This document shows, in pieces, positions 26,319-37,552 of a stretch of 64,000 nucleotides of DNA (positions are counted from its first letter, which is position 1; every line of letters begins with the position of its first letter). The notes beneath the pieces were generated by a model. The model did no database searches, was not told the DNA's origin, and worked only from the letters and a program-made list of their open reading frames with translations. The DNA is taken from the NCBI RefSeq assembly GCF_032118995.1, contig NC_092650.1, positions 18,347,501-18,411,500 on the forward strand. Reading direction: 5' to 3'. Made by a program: the position numbers and the translations under genes. Source of the DNA: Asterias amurensis (Eukaryota > Echinodermata > Asteroidea > Forcipulatida > Asteriidae).

Positions 26319-27056
26319 AATGATTACAGACAATTTAACAATTGAAAATTTGAGGTTTGAAATAGTTGTTTCCAAAATTTGTGAAGAATCTGTTTGATGC
26401 CCGTGGGTTGTAAGTACTCCGCGCACATTTAGATTTCGCGCTGTTACTATAGCTATAATAATCTTGCGGAAGCCAGCTTGTTGTTAACAGCTCCAGCTGG
26501 TCATTATCACAGGTTTTAACATGCCCACATGACACACTCTCCACCAATAGGAGTAGAGAAACTGTCTGTGGTAATTATGAATGCCTATTTAAATTAAAAT
26601 TTTGCAGAATTTTCTTTTTTAATTGTTTTTAATTATTCTTAACATTGACAGGGATTTGTTGACAATTTACAATTAATATTGCAATAAGTTTGAATAAAAA
26701 CAAAGGAGATGAAAATACTAAGATTTTTAGGAATAGGGTGAAAATGACCTAATATTTAGAAAAACTGTAATTTGTTTTTATTTAAAAAATAAGTACAAAA
26801 TAATAAAAGTGAATCTGCTTCAATTTTTTTAGAAAAACTGGTAACAATGTAACTTTTAAGAAAAATATGGTAAAATAATTTTTATTTTTTAAAAATACTA
26901 TTACATATTTATATGCATGAATTTCTAGCAGGGAAGATTATAAAATATTAATAACAATATCATCAAATTAAAAAAGTACACATTTTGTAGTAGCAGTTTA
27001 TTAATTGTTTTCGTTTACAAATTCTTTAAAAAATAATCAAAAATTCTTTTACTCAC

Positions 27057-27362
27057 CAGCTGTAGCATTTTCATAATTCCCGGCAAGGTGGTGAGATAAT
27101 GAGGTTCCCATTTCAACAGTATTCTGTTCCTTGGCTGATGCTGTCCCGTTAGTCCAGGGCTGGACCGAGACGAGCTGAACTCAACACCCGGGTCAGCCAC
27201 CGCCGAATGATCCGCTACAGGCCGGTCTTCATCCCCGTCCTCCCCACCGCCGGGACACGGTCTTTCTCCACCAACTCCTTCCCCAACCGGTGCGACCCCA
27301 TCAACAGGGGTGTCCAGCACGATCTCGTCTGGGGGTATTTCCTCAGTTACAGGTCGATACAT
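27057..27362 (-). CDS. MARVEL-domain (CMTM-like) membrane protein, exon 1
   Basis: First coding exon, 102 codons. The start ATG at 27,362-27,360 is preceded four codons upstream by an in-frame TGA. Residues 1-82 are acidic and Gly/Pro-rich (for example GGGEDGDED) and look like a disordered cytoplasmic N-terminus. Residues 85-102 (WEPHYLTTLPGIMKMLQL) match the start of a MARVEL domain as in CMTM/chemokine-like-factor superfamily proteins, where a Y-L-x-T-x-x-G motif leads into the first membrane helix. The exon ends in a good donor (CTG|gtgagt, phase 0) and joins in frame to exon 2 at 1,958-2,152, which completes helix 1. MARVEL proteins are four-helix membrane proteins that work in vesicle traffic and membrane apposition; the role here is unknown. 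Family level is fairly sure, the exact subfamily is not. The gene is head to head with the homeobox gene. Confidence 0.8.
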
Positions 27363-30201
27363 TGTTTCTATTCAAATACAGAAACTCCCAAAGTGCAGTG
27401 CCGTGTAGTGGGTTTAACTGGCAATTACATAGCGCTGCCAACCCGCTTCTTGAATTGAAAAAAAAATCCAGCCTAGACAAGCAAAATCAGCCCGCCAAAA
27501 ATTGCTGCTCCATCCATCGAATAGGCAAGAGACCTCTACCGTAAATTTTTGAAAACAGGAGGAAAATGGTATCTACTGGAGGTTTTTTATTAATATTTTG
27601 TGTGTGATTAGTTTTTGATTAGGACGTTATTTAAAATCGACTTTTGAAATTTGAAAAGAGTAAAAACAAACAGCACATGTGCGCGGGTACGGCCGTTTAA
27701 AATTATCAGAATTAATTAGCGGCGTTTTATTTTATTTTTTTCAATTAGCAGCCGACTTTTCTGCTGAAGTTCAAACTTCTAATTTGTTCATTTTTTTTTT
27801 TTTTTGCGAATTGCTCCAGACTTTCATATCGAATTAGACTCTTGTGCAGAATCTCCTTGGAGCAATCATATTGTTTGGTGTTACAAAGAGGGAATTATTC
27901 GCTCAAAATCTGAAATAGAAAACCCTAAAAATACCAAGTCAAGTTTTAGTTTCTCGAATACACACCCCAAAAAAATCCTCCTCCTCTAGTAAATAATTGA
28001 GGGCGGGCTTGGAAAAAGGGTCATTGTTCGCCGTAGGAAAATATACAGGCACAAGTAGCATACGAAAACACACGATAGACCATCTAGACACTTATCACGT
28101 TGCGTTGTCGGCAATGCCGGGCCCTGCGTCTCTGCCAAGCGACGCGTAAGCAAACAGCCGCTCTTGGTCTCTAACCGACTCAGCGTTTTCTCATCCAGCG
28201 TGGCAACTTCCTACACCCAAACCAGCACAAACAGCCACATCCAAGCAAAAACTAGACCTGTATATCCTCAGAAGAACTGTAAAATCCATGAAATAGGCGG
28301 CAGTAGAGTCAAGAATCGACAGACATTTGACTCGCACCGTCTGCAAACGAAATCTCGGCACGATCGGTTAACCCACGACCTGTCTGGCCTCGAACCCGAC
28401 AGAGCCTAATTTACATGTACAACAAGAAGAATAATTAATGTAATTAACAGTACAGTATTATACTCACTTAAACATCACCCAATTAACTCAAATAATACCA
28501 GAACACAGAAAAGTATTTTTGTTGAAGAAAAAAATCTACAGATTGGTGTGTTTTGACGCTTTTAAAACGAAATAAAATCAACTTGTTGGACGAGTCTGCA
28601 AAGTTTATGTTAGTTTGTTTATATTTCTTTACTCTAGTAATACAAACTGGGCTCAGTTACCGTTTTCGCGCTTTCGGAAGGGTATTTCTCAGCGGGCAAA
28701 GGAGCAAGTGAGATGAAAATGGCATCCAAGTGCCGATTAATTATTATTTGTCGTCTGCAAATGAAAAAAATGATAATATCGAGTGTAAATTACGTGCAAG
28801 GAGTGCTGAAACATGACACAAAAACATGGATCGCTAGAGGTCTCTGTCATGGCAACGACACGAGTTTTAGTAAGCACCGCCGACGCGGTCGAGCAACACA
28901 GGGAACTTAACAGCTGTTGTGTACTCCTTCGTGAACGCTGGAAAAGACATATTATGTTCCTTCTTCTACTCTTTTTTGAAAATAAAATCATGGAAAACGA
29001 AAGTTTATCAACTATTTGTTTACGGTGAAGCAATTTTCCAACAAATTGACAGTGTTGGGGGTTTGTCTCACCAAGATGCCGGCTTTGCCTCTCTTTTGTT
29101 AGTAACAGCAAAACGATGGTGACATTGTTGATTCTCATGGAGTGTTCCTAACAATTAAAAGCATAATTGTACTTACATTGTGATTACCACGTGATCACAC
29201 TTAATGTTCTTCAGTCAACACAATGGTGCCAGTGGCGCCGCCATTTGACGCACCATCGCCCAGTCACGTAAAATGCAACCCATGTCAATACGGGGTGTTT
29301 CTGCTACAAGACGTCTATTTCACAGCCGAAATCAGCTGTTCAGTTGATTGGTTAAACAGTCTTCTTTTAATTTAATAAAACTAGACTAAGATATAAACAA
29401 AAACATTTGATTTTCGTCACTTCATGTCGGGAGAAAGTCTGCGTGTGCTGAGGCGAGCAGTGGCCAAGACGCACCGGCACAATGCCGGCGCTAAGAGAGT
29501 CTTTGAACCTCCTCGGTTGCTTGGACCATTGCCCACCGTGGCAAAACAGACATGGTCCCCTTTTGAAAATCCCGCTTCCAGGGTGAAATTGGGCTCTGCG
29601 AATGGCAGATGTCCGCCTGCTCTGTCGGTGATGTGCCAGGGATCGTCTCACTTAGTCTCCGCCTCCTTTCTTTGGATGTTGCCAGTTGATCTCCGCGAGC
29701 CACAGGTGAAGGTTCCCTCGCCGAAAGTTCACGTCGTACTTTTCACGGAACCAGTTGATGTTTATGACTCAAACGATATTCGATCCGGTTTTGACTTTCA
29801 TAATTACTCCGAGAGGAGGTTCGTTCTCTCGCGAATGTGATGCAAATTTTTAAATCGCGGAAATATCGGTGTGAAAATTCGGCAGGACATTTTGCGATTG
29901 GGCTTGGAAATTTCGGCACATGAAGAGACTAATTTAGATTGCCTATTTAACACTTGTTTTGTTTACATGCGCAAAATTGTGATTGTCGTGGTTAAGAACA
30001 GCTGAATAAAATTGTCATTAAATTTTAATACAACCCCTGAAGTGAGTAATGATTGATTGGTGGGTGCTAGCAACTGGTTCTGTTTACGCGTATCCAGCCA
30101 AACTAACCCAGCGCTCAAAAGCAAGATTGCTGCGGGACAGTGTAGACGGGAACAAACTACAGCGTCTCGGGACAAGCGGGTCTTGAACAAGTTGTATCAG
30201 C
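27363..30201. promoter_or_regulatory. Head-to-head intergenic region with likely divergent promoters
   Basis: This 2.8-kb gap separates the start codons of the minus-strand MARVEL gene and the plus-strand homeobox gene. Compared with the AT-rich flanks it is richer in GC and CpG, especially at about 28.0-28.4, 29.2-29.8 and 30.1-30.2 kb, as expected of metazoan promoters. It must include both 5' untranslated regions. Several open frames here (for example 29,424-29,840 plus and 28,737-29,138 minus) have no recognisable domain and I do not call them genes. No clear TATA box or initiator could be fixed by eye, and I see no MITE copies in it. Confidence 0.5.
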
Positions 30202-30625
30202 ATGCAGCAGTGGCCGGCAAGTAGGCCCCGATGCTTGGGGGTTTCAGACGCTACCGTAGAGCCAGCTCTTCTGCGGAACTACGGCGAGTTCGACACCTTC
30301 GAGAGAAACCCAACCGTTTGGGAGGATTCTCCGGCGGTGAAGAGCTCCTGTATGTTCACCACGACCCACGGTCATCATACGGTGGTGCCGTCTTGCCAAC
30401 ATCAGCACTACTACGAGAACCTACAAGCTCCCGAGGCATCATACGTGAGCTCCCCTTCATCTGCTCACCTGAAATTCCCGGCCCACACCGCCACAGTTTC
30501 CAGCACTTTTACGGATGCTCTTCTCGCGGATGACCAACAAGAACGTGACATCATTCAGTCACCGGAGGCACCCCCCTACAGCACATCTCCTTTAATGGAC
30601 GACGAATCAGCCGTAGAACATTCAG
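30202..30625 (+). CDS. Posterior-Hox-like homeobox protein, exon 1
   Basis: First coding exon: 141 codons plus one base. The ATG at 30,202 follows an in-frame TGA at 30,184-30,186, which fixes the start. The exon ends ...GTAGAACATTCAG|gtaagc, phase 1, and joins exactly in frame to 39,849 (G+TG = Val). The encoded N-terminal region is rich in Ser, Pro, His and Thr (HGHHT, QHQHYYENL, SPEAPPYSTSPL), as is usual for the disordered activation region of Hox proteins. I see no YPWM hexapeptide, which posterior Hox proteins generally lack. The whole protein is 236 residues: 141 from this exon, one junction Val, 52 from exon 2 and 42 from exon 3. It should act as a nuclear DNA-binding transcription factor, probably in axial or late larval/adult patterning; that role is inferred from the class. 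Confidence 0.85.
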
Positions 30626-31299
30626 GTAAGCAAACTTTTATTTTACGGACTGATTTTTATTTTGTATGTATAAATATATTATAACAATGTCATCTGGCCC
30701 TTACTCTGTCAGATGTCGGAGCATCTTTCAGAGATGTTAGTATGCGGGGATTATCGGGCAACAGCTGCTCAACAACACTGTCTTGAAGCTGTTTTGCAGA
30801 AGCCACTTTGGTTTGTAGTTTTTCAGTGTGTTGGTTTTTTTTGCCACTGTGATGATTTCACCAGAATAATCGCTGTTGAATTAACCCGTCAAGCTCAATG
30901 TTATTCATCGGGAATGGGAGCTGTTTCAGTTGCCTCCATTGTTTCCCCCCTTGAAAGCAAAATAACACTTCTGGCTTTTGAAAAACGCTGGGGTTTTTTG
31001 ACAATCCATTGGGAAAACTTTGTTGTTGTTTTTTTCTTCTGTTATGTGACTCTAAATGATAGAACAATTTGCAACAAGCGGTGAAGAGCAGTTGCCTCAT
31101 TAATGTTAATTAGCAGCGTTAATTAATTACTAAACAGTGCACTATCCTGCGTTCACATCTATGCATTTGAAATTCGTCACTTTTTGTTTTCTGGTGGCGT
31201 CTTAAGGCCTTTGAATCGTCGTATGACGAAAAAAAAATAGAATAAATTCATCTCAAGTCAGTTCAAGCTGAGGGTGGTTGTGTATATGTGTGTGTGTGC

Positions 31300-31860
31300 T
31301 CATTCACACAGACTGGTACCCCTTAAACTATCACCCCCATCCACGCATCCCAGCATGGCAAAGAAGTGTCCTCGGTGACCTGGACTGCGATTCCCAACAG
31401 CTGTACATCCCGTGCGCACCCATGGGACACCATTCTCTTCTGGACACCCATCGGCGCCCTTGTGTGCCACGGAGTGCCCCGTAATTGGCGGTGCCGTGGC
31501 GGTGTGGTGCTTGCTTGCTTGCTTGCTTGCTTGCTGGTGGACCGAGAGGCCCCGGAGAAATTTATAGAGGGCCAATTCGTGGCTGGCGGCGGGTCGACAA
31601 TTATCCAAGGCACAGTGTGTGCCACGTGTAGGCTCGTGCCGTACTGTAAACAGGGGCATCAGAGTGCGTGTGCTGTATATCAAAAAACGGGTCCCCATTT
31701 TTTAAACAATCGGTGTAGTTTATCGGCGGAGAAGAGAAGTTGAACCCGATGACATAAATCAGTCGGTCGAAAGTGTAAAGGCAGACTCTTCAGCGATATC
31801 TTTGCCGTACGTCGACGTGCCTACGTACACAAAAAGCTCACAAGGAATGCATGGCGTGAG
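31300..31860. promoter_or_regulatory. Candidate intronic CpG-rich regulatory block in the homeobox gene
   Basis: This block is clearly richer in GC and CpG than the surrounding intron and begins about 670 bp after exon 1. Open frames run through it on both strands (for example 31,366-31,743 plus and 31,300-31,698 minus), as happens in GC-rich DNA, without a domain I recognise. It contains a TTTATAG sequence near 31,561 that resembles a posterior-Hox/Cdx site. It could be an enhancer or an alternative promoter. Confidence 0.3.
31509..31534 (+). repeat. (CTTG)n microsatellite
   Basis: About six CTTG units in the CpG-rich block of homeobox intron 1. Confidence 0.95.
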
Positions 31861-34104
31861 CCGAGACCTTTTTTCAGTTCAGGGAGTCGAATAACATAGC
31901 AGTAAGATTGATTGAACTGCTCTCGGGTTTCGCGGAAAATGCCGATAAAAGCACGCCGATAATTGTTACATGAAATTAAATGTCTTTTCTTTTTGTTCAA
32001 TGCCTCACAAACTGATTAGATCGGTCTTTGAGTTGTTCACTTACTACCAGCAAATGTAGAACTTTTTGTCAGGAAATTTCACAACTTTGATCAAAAATAC
32101 ATACCCATAAATAATATAAGAGGTGTGGTCCAGTGGGTGCGCCATTGCAAGGTAAAAAAAAAAACATTTCGAGCCGTCTTGTACAATTTCTGTTTTTATT
32201 CTAACTGTGATCATTACGCAATCATTGTCATTAATTATAGTCATCCGATGAGGCTCAATAGTGAGACGTTTCTCGTCCGCAACTAACCCTTACAACAATC
32301 TCCATCAACAACAACCACTGTAAGATGCCGCGTGCCGTATATCCACCAGCGTTCCAATGTCTATTTTGGGGTCTCTCTTCATACAAAAAAAAACTTGCAG
32401 AGTTCACGATGGAAACCAACCTGACTAACCCAGTGAGCCAGGCATAGGTGGGCGCGTGTCTGTTCTGAATTGGCACGCGAGCACTTATATATGTCACCCC
32501 TGGGGAAGAGACCGAAGAGCGAGAGAGGGAGAGGGAGAGATACTGGGTGTTAACTGAGAGGATCCAACTCGACCTAAAAAACCCTAGAGATACCCATGCT
32601 AACCTTCCGTAATACACAACCATTATACCCACCTCTAGAGCTGTCTGTCGGCAGTCGGATTAAAACATTTTGCTTGAATTTGAGCTCGAACATGTGGCAA
32701 CAACGGGTTTATATTATTGTATAGAAGTTGTATTTTTTTCTTGTTTAGGGTATAGTGGTTTCGTTCGGGCAATCTCACACCCTGGGTGGGCTAGTGATGC
32801 AGCCGATCCGCCCCATCGTTTGCATCCCGTTAGCCTTGGGGCGTAGTCCGATCTCTGATGTCAACGCGCGGACGGTTTCCGTACGTCCAGTGTTTTTGTA
32901 AGATTATCTCTAAAGCTACGACTGAACGGCAGCGGAGCGTGGCTTTTTATGTGGCTGGACAGTTTGGACTCTTTGAAATAAAATGATGGAAAAGGAGTAA
33001 AAAATATTCGCGGTGGAAACCAAGTCTTGATATTTGCGAAACTTTTTTTTAAATAAATAAACCAAATCAAAAAACTAATCAATCAAACAATGTTGAGAAC
33101 TCTTTATTCGTCTTTAAGTAAGTGATACTTATACCAAAGATGCCACCAGCAAGCTTACATTTTCCCCAAACAACAATAAACATGACAAAGAACGGTATGT
33201 AAACGCATACCGTCAAAAAAGGGGGCAAGGAAGTTGATCTTAGATGACGTCATCACAATCGGCCATCTTGGTTTTCGTATTCATTATTTACAAGAGTCAA
33301 CGCAGGCATACAATGTGTTTTGGAATCCTGTGTTTTACTGCAAGGATGTTGTCCAAAACTTCGTTTTGAGTTTGCCCCCCCCCCCCATCAAAAAGAGGAT
33401 TCCAAGTAAAAGAGCAGCTCTTTTGTTCTGTCTTTTATACAACAGTCCATTAAAATACCATTGGACTCTTATCACTCCGTAGAATGTGCGCTTTACGTGT
33501 CGATATGTTACCAGACACGTCACACCAAAAACCCATAACCACTGCCACTGCAGATTCGTTTTCGATATTTGTTGGCAAGTGGATCATCTTATATCCATAT
33601 TTGGTCATGAACTTGTTGCGCCACAATAAACGGTATACTAAATTGGGAACACTTTAACTGTTGTTGAATGAATGTTGTCGAATCCGTGCGGTGAGCCGCG
33701 TGTAATGTTAAATATGCATGTTTTGCTGGGTGACCATAAATCAAGGTGTGCTATATAAAGAGTTTGTGGGCGTACTTTCGTAACACGCTTCAACGATAAA
33801 TCACAAGAGTGAGAAATGGAAACAAAACCGCACAGACTAATATAAAGCCATCAGAATAAAGACAAGTCTTGCAGTGGTGTGGCCCATCAACAAACCGTTT
33901 AAACTAATGGTGTCAAAATGCCATCGTAGGTTCAATTTTGGGCCTATCATTTTTTTCCGAACGGCCTTATTATGAAATGAGAACAGCGCATTGTGAACTT
34001 ACAAATTGATTTTGGGGGATATTGTTTAGTAACATTAAAGGCGTTAGCGCGGTGTTTATAACACAAAACTACGGGCAACAAAAATATGACATTTGATCCG
34101 TTGT

Positions 34105-34246
34105 GGTAAAGCTGTTTAGCAGGAAGTGGTGCTAAGCAAAATTTCATATTAAGCAAACATAATCAAGGAACGCATAAACAATGTTAACCCTATCAACTTG
34201 TTTCTGCTAAGCATATTTTTTTTTGCACTTAATTATCTGAAGGCCC
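34105..34246. mobile_element. Inverted-repeat family H, decayed copy H5
   Basis: AAGCTGTTTAGCAGG at the left, TTCTGCTAAGCAT and AAGGCCC at the right; in homeobox intron 1. A further right-half copy ends GCTTTATGAAATTAGGCCCT at about 11,246. Confidence 0.5.
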
Positions 34247-34327
34247 AATTTTCTGTGCCCATTTACTCATTCAAAAGCCGGTGCCTCATTTGGCCAGAAA
34301 CCGATGCTATTAAAAAAGGGCTATCTG

Positions 34328-34700
34328 TTAAAGCCATTGGACCCTTTCGGTACAGAAAAAAAAAAAAAGTTCACAGATTTACAAATAATTTACAGGGTTT
34401 ACAGAAGGTAATGGTGAAAGACTTCTCTTGAAATATTAGTCCATGAAATGCTTGACTTTTTGAGAAAACGGTAAAACAATATAAATTCTCGTTAACGAGA
34501 ATTACGGATTTGTTATAAACACATGTCATGACACGGCGAAACGCGCGAAAACAGGAGTGGGTTTTCCCGTTATTTTCTCCCGACTCCGATGTCCGATTGA
34601 GCCTAAATTTCCACAGGATTGTTATTTTATATATAAGTTGTGATACACGAAGTGTGGGACTTGGACAATACTGTTTACCGAAAGTGTATAATGGCTTTAA
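34328..34700 (+). mobile_element. TTAA MITE family B, copy B4, in homeobox intron 1
   Basis: A full copy; TTAA at 34,328 and 34,697. The right terminus reads CCGAAAGTGTATAATGGCT, a variant shared with B3 and with the chimeric junction at 61,096. Confidence 0.92.
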
Positions 34701-35028
34701 CATAACATGATTTTCAAGTTGTATGCGTCTTGTTAGTTCAGTAGAGTTTAGTAAGAATAGTCTGGCTTTTTAAGCACAGTTTATCCATGGATAGCTCTAG
34801 GGAATTTTGTCGAACTGGCACATCTTTTGCCTATATCACTCTTTGAATAAGGTTCTTAATAATTGAACACGAGTTTTCTTTCCAACCCCCTTGCCTCAAT
34901 GTAATAAATCGCCTTATGTCACACAATGCTCTTGGCGAGAAAGTGGCGATGCTTAGTCCCAGAAACGGGCTACCAGCCACAATAACATGTATCTCTCATT
35001 GCAGACGACTGGACAACTAGACACTACT

Positions 35029-35186
35029 TTTTCATAGGCCAAATACTCGGTATACGCGCACAATAGACGTGGCATGGGGTGCATGCTTGTCAAGCTAGCG
35101 ATCAAATTTGATCGCTAGCTAGACCAGCATGCACCTCATTCGACAGTTTGCGCTTGCGCAATGGTATTTGCGAAAAGGTCTATGAA
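35029..35186. mobile_element. Palindromic element N in homeobox intron 1
   Basis: The arms CATAGGCCAAATAC... and ...GTATTTGCGAAAAGGTCTATG are inverted. The centre at 35,093-35,120 is a perfect 28-bp palindrome (two copies of AGCTAGCGATCAAA in inverse). Confidence 0.85.
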
Positions 35187-35189
35187 TCT

Positions 35190-35336
35190 AGGGGGATTTC
35201 ACAAAGAGTAGAGACTATAGTCTTATCTCGAGTTGGGACGAGTTTCTTGCTTTACTAAGAACATTGCCTTAATAGTCTTTAATAACTCCTATAGGGTCAT
35301 AGTCCTAAGTTAGAACTACCTTTGTGAAATCGACCT
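35190..35336. mobile_element. Palindromic MITE family E, copy E2
   Basis: GGATTTCACAAAGAGTAGAG at the left and TTTGTGAAATCGACCT at the right. It is a diverged copy next to element N in homeobox intron 1. Confidence 0.8.
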
Positions 35337-35996
35337 CAGGAAACCTTTTTGATAAGAATGCGGGCAAGTCAACTCAGAAGCGCCAAAGTCTCTCTTCCGA
35401 TAATCTTCAATATAAGATATTAAAAACGCGTGAGAGGTGACTCTGTCAAAATGCTTCATGCATTGTACATTCTTTCCCACGCCCTTATTGTTGGGTAACC
35501 CAACTCAACAACCAGCCATCACTCTTACAAAGGATTTCTATTATTAAAAAAGGAAAAAGTCCCCAGTCTTTTAATGTGCGTTGGTTTTTTTGTTTTTGTT
35601 GTGACTATAAAATAAACCATTTTGTTTTAAAAACACCACAGCCTTTCTTTTCGCGTCTGTTGATGATCAAAGGTGTCTGTTAAAAGATAAAGAACGCCTT
35701 CAGAATTCTCAGGGAAATCCCCTGTATAGGAATTGGGACTAAAATATTGTTTTGTTCACAGTGATGTCATGTTGACGTGTAGGCATACTACTGACCTTAT
35801 TCTTTACCTTATTCGCTCATGTTTCTGTTTATTGTGTACTAATAGTTTTTGTTTCCCTCAGTTTATCCAACGATTAATTTGTTTGTGATCGATTGATTGA
35901 TTGACTTGTTCAATCAGAAATTAATATTCATCAGGCGACTCACAACACTGAATAGATAAGATATGTATTTTTTTTTGACAAACATTCACCAGTCCA

Positions 35997-36577
35997 TTAA
36001 AGTCACCTGGAAGTGGTATTTTTTCAAAATAAAGCTTTTGTCACTAATATGTGTTTTGATGAGTGGAATGTGAATAAACAGTTAACTAAGGTTTTAAAAA
36101 ATCAGTTCTTATGTTATTTACAAATTTAAGAGTAGACCCCGACCCGAGAGGGCGCTGTTCGTGACGTCAATCGAGGCAGACTTTGCCTGTAATGCGTAGA
36201 GTAAACACAATTGCAAAGTACATGTACGGACCAAGTCGTGAGTTTGTACGTTTCAAAAAAAAAAAAAAATGTTTTTTTTCGGCAATGCCGACCAGGTGTT
36301 TTGCTGCTGAATGCAGAAAAAACACTTTTTGAAATGTACCAACTCACGACTTGGACGTACATGTACTTTGCACGTGTGTTTACTATACGCATTGCAGGCA
36401 AAGTCTGCCTCGATTGACGTCACAAGAGGGGTAGGCGGAGTCAGCCCCCCAAACAACTTTATATATTTTTTAAACATATAAATCGTGACAAACAATTACT
36501 AAAAAAAATGTTTTATTGTTCGTAAGCATTTACTCTTATGTTTGAAAGAAAAAAATTCTATTTCCAGGTGACTTTAA
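35997..36577. mobile_element. TTAA MITE family G with long palindromic core
   Basis: The outer ends TTAAAGTCACCTGGAA and TTCCAGGTGACTTTAA are inverted and TTAA-flanked. The core at 36,161-36,423 is a second pair of inverted arms of about 100 bp (GTGACGTCAATCGAGGCAGA and its complement), each containing a TGACGTCA box, separated by an A/T-run loop. It lies in homeobox intron 1. Confidence 0.88.
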
Positions 36578-37352
36578 AGGTATCGGGTCATATAGATTGG
36601 TAAATTAAACATTGAAAACTTTGAGAAGCACTGCAGCTGTTGTACAAAGCTGCAGCTGTGTATTTTTGTAAAAAGCCTTTGATATTGTTCACACCAAATC
36701 ATGTGACTATGATAAACGTTTCATGCATGAAACGTTTCTCACATTTCTTGTGGCTGGTTTCCGTTCGCGAATGCTGCGGCCAGAGAAGCGGTTGGTACCC
36801 GCTGTCACCTCTCTAAACGTGAATGGATTTTATGTTCTCTCAGAGTCTTGTGAAAATACGGTGACCAGTTTCTTGCCGTTTTCTAAACAAGCAGACAATG
36901 TATTCAGCATAAACCTCACATGTGACTGTTATAACATATTCGGCTCATATTTCTGCATAATAAATCAGCTTTACTTTGGCTCCCAAAAAATCTATGATCC
37001 TTCCTTTAAAAAAAAAATCAAACCTATGGGGATTCCGCTACTCGATCCTGGCCCACCCCCATACCTCCCTTTCCCCGCCCCACTCTACACGGGTCTGCTC
37101 CCCCAGGTGACCCATCGGCGACATCGTAGTAAAAACGTCTTGTAGTTTGTCTGGAAATGCATCTGATTTATCCTCGAGGGGCTTTCCCATTTCTAATCGG
37201 TGTTGACCTTTGACCGAACTCTCCATATAGTTTGAAAGCAAAAACATTCACTGCGTGGCTGCATTGTCACATTCTGACCTTTTGTTATAATGATGTAGGC
37301 CTACTGGTGTTGCGATTCTGTACAACTTGACAATTTTCTTCTAAATAGCCCA

Positions 37353-37552
37353 GGGCCCATGTTTCAAAGAGCTGCTCAAGCAGAAAATGTTGCTTAACAT
37401 TTCTTCTGCTTTATAGCAGAACTAGCTGAGCAGGCAGTCACACATTGTACATTGTGGCATATTAAGTTTGGCTGGAACCTTATTCTGGTAAGCATTTCTT
37501 TGTAACGCCTAGCTACTTTTTGTGCTTGAGCAGCTCCATGAAATTCGGCCCA
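37353..37552. mobile_element. Inverted-repeat family H, copy H1
   Basis: GGGCCCATGTTTCAAAGAGC at the left and GCTCCATGAAATTCGGCCC at the right. It is the best-preserved copy of a family rich in TGCTTAGC/AGCAGAA motifs. Confidence 0.75.

Larger units (their letters stand above)
2153..27056 (-). other. Intron 1 of the MARVEL-domain gene (24.9 kb), repeat-rich
   Basis: Intron inferred from the in-frame exon pair on either side. It holds TTAA MITEs of families A, B and C, other palindromic elements, tRNA-derived SINEs, LINE-like tails and three tandem duplications, all listed separately. Stretches in which I see nothing definite: 2,153-3,335; 5,261-6,350; 8,722-9,030; 11,250-12,975; 14,491-15,990; 16,250-17,740; 18,030-18,925; 19,551-21,100; 22,302-23,525; 24,120-26,100; and the very AT-rich 26,230-27,056. 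These contain many short open frames on both strands with no recognisable domain. Confidence 0.65.

Noticed and set aside
29424..29840. 138-codon plus-strand open frame in the intergenic region
   Set aside because: Lies in GC-rich DNA with an overlapping minus-strand frame and shows no domain; more likely promoter or untranslated sequence.
31366..31743. Overlapping plus and minus open frames in homeobox intron 1
   Set aside because: Explained by GC-rich composition and a (CTTG)n repeat; no domain and no splice logic with the homeobox exons.
37038..37247. Minus-strand frame with MSPMGHLGEQTRVEWGG
   Set aside because: Short, no family recognised, no convincing splice sites; treated as chance.
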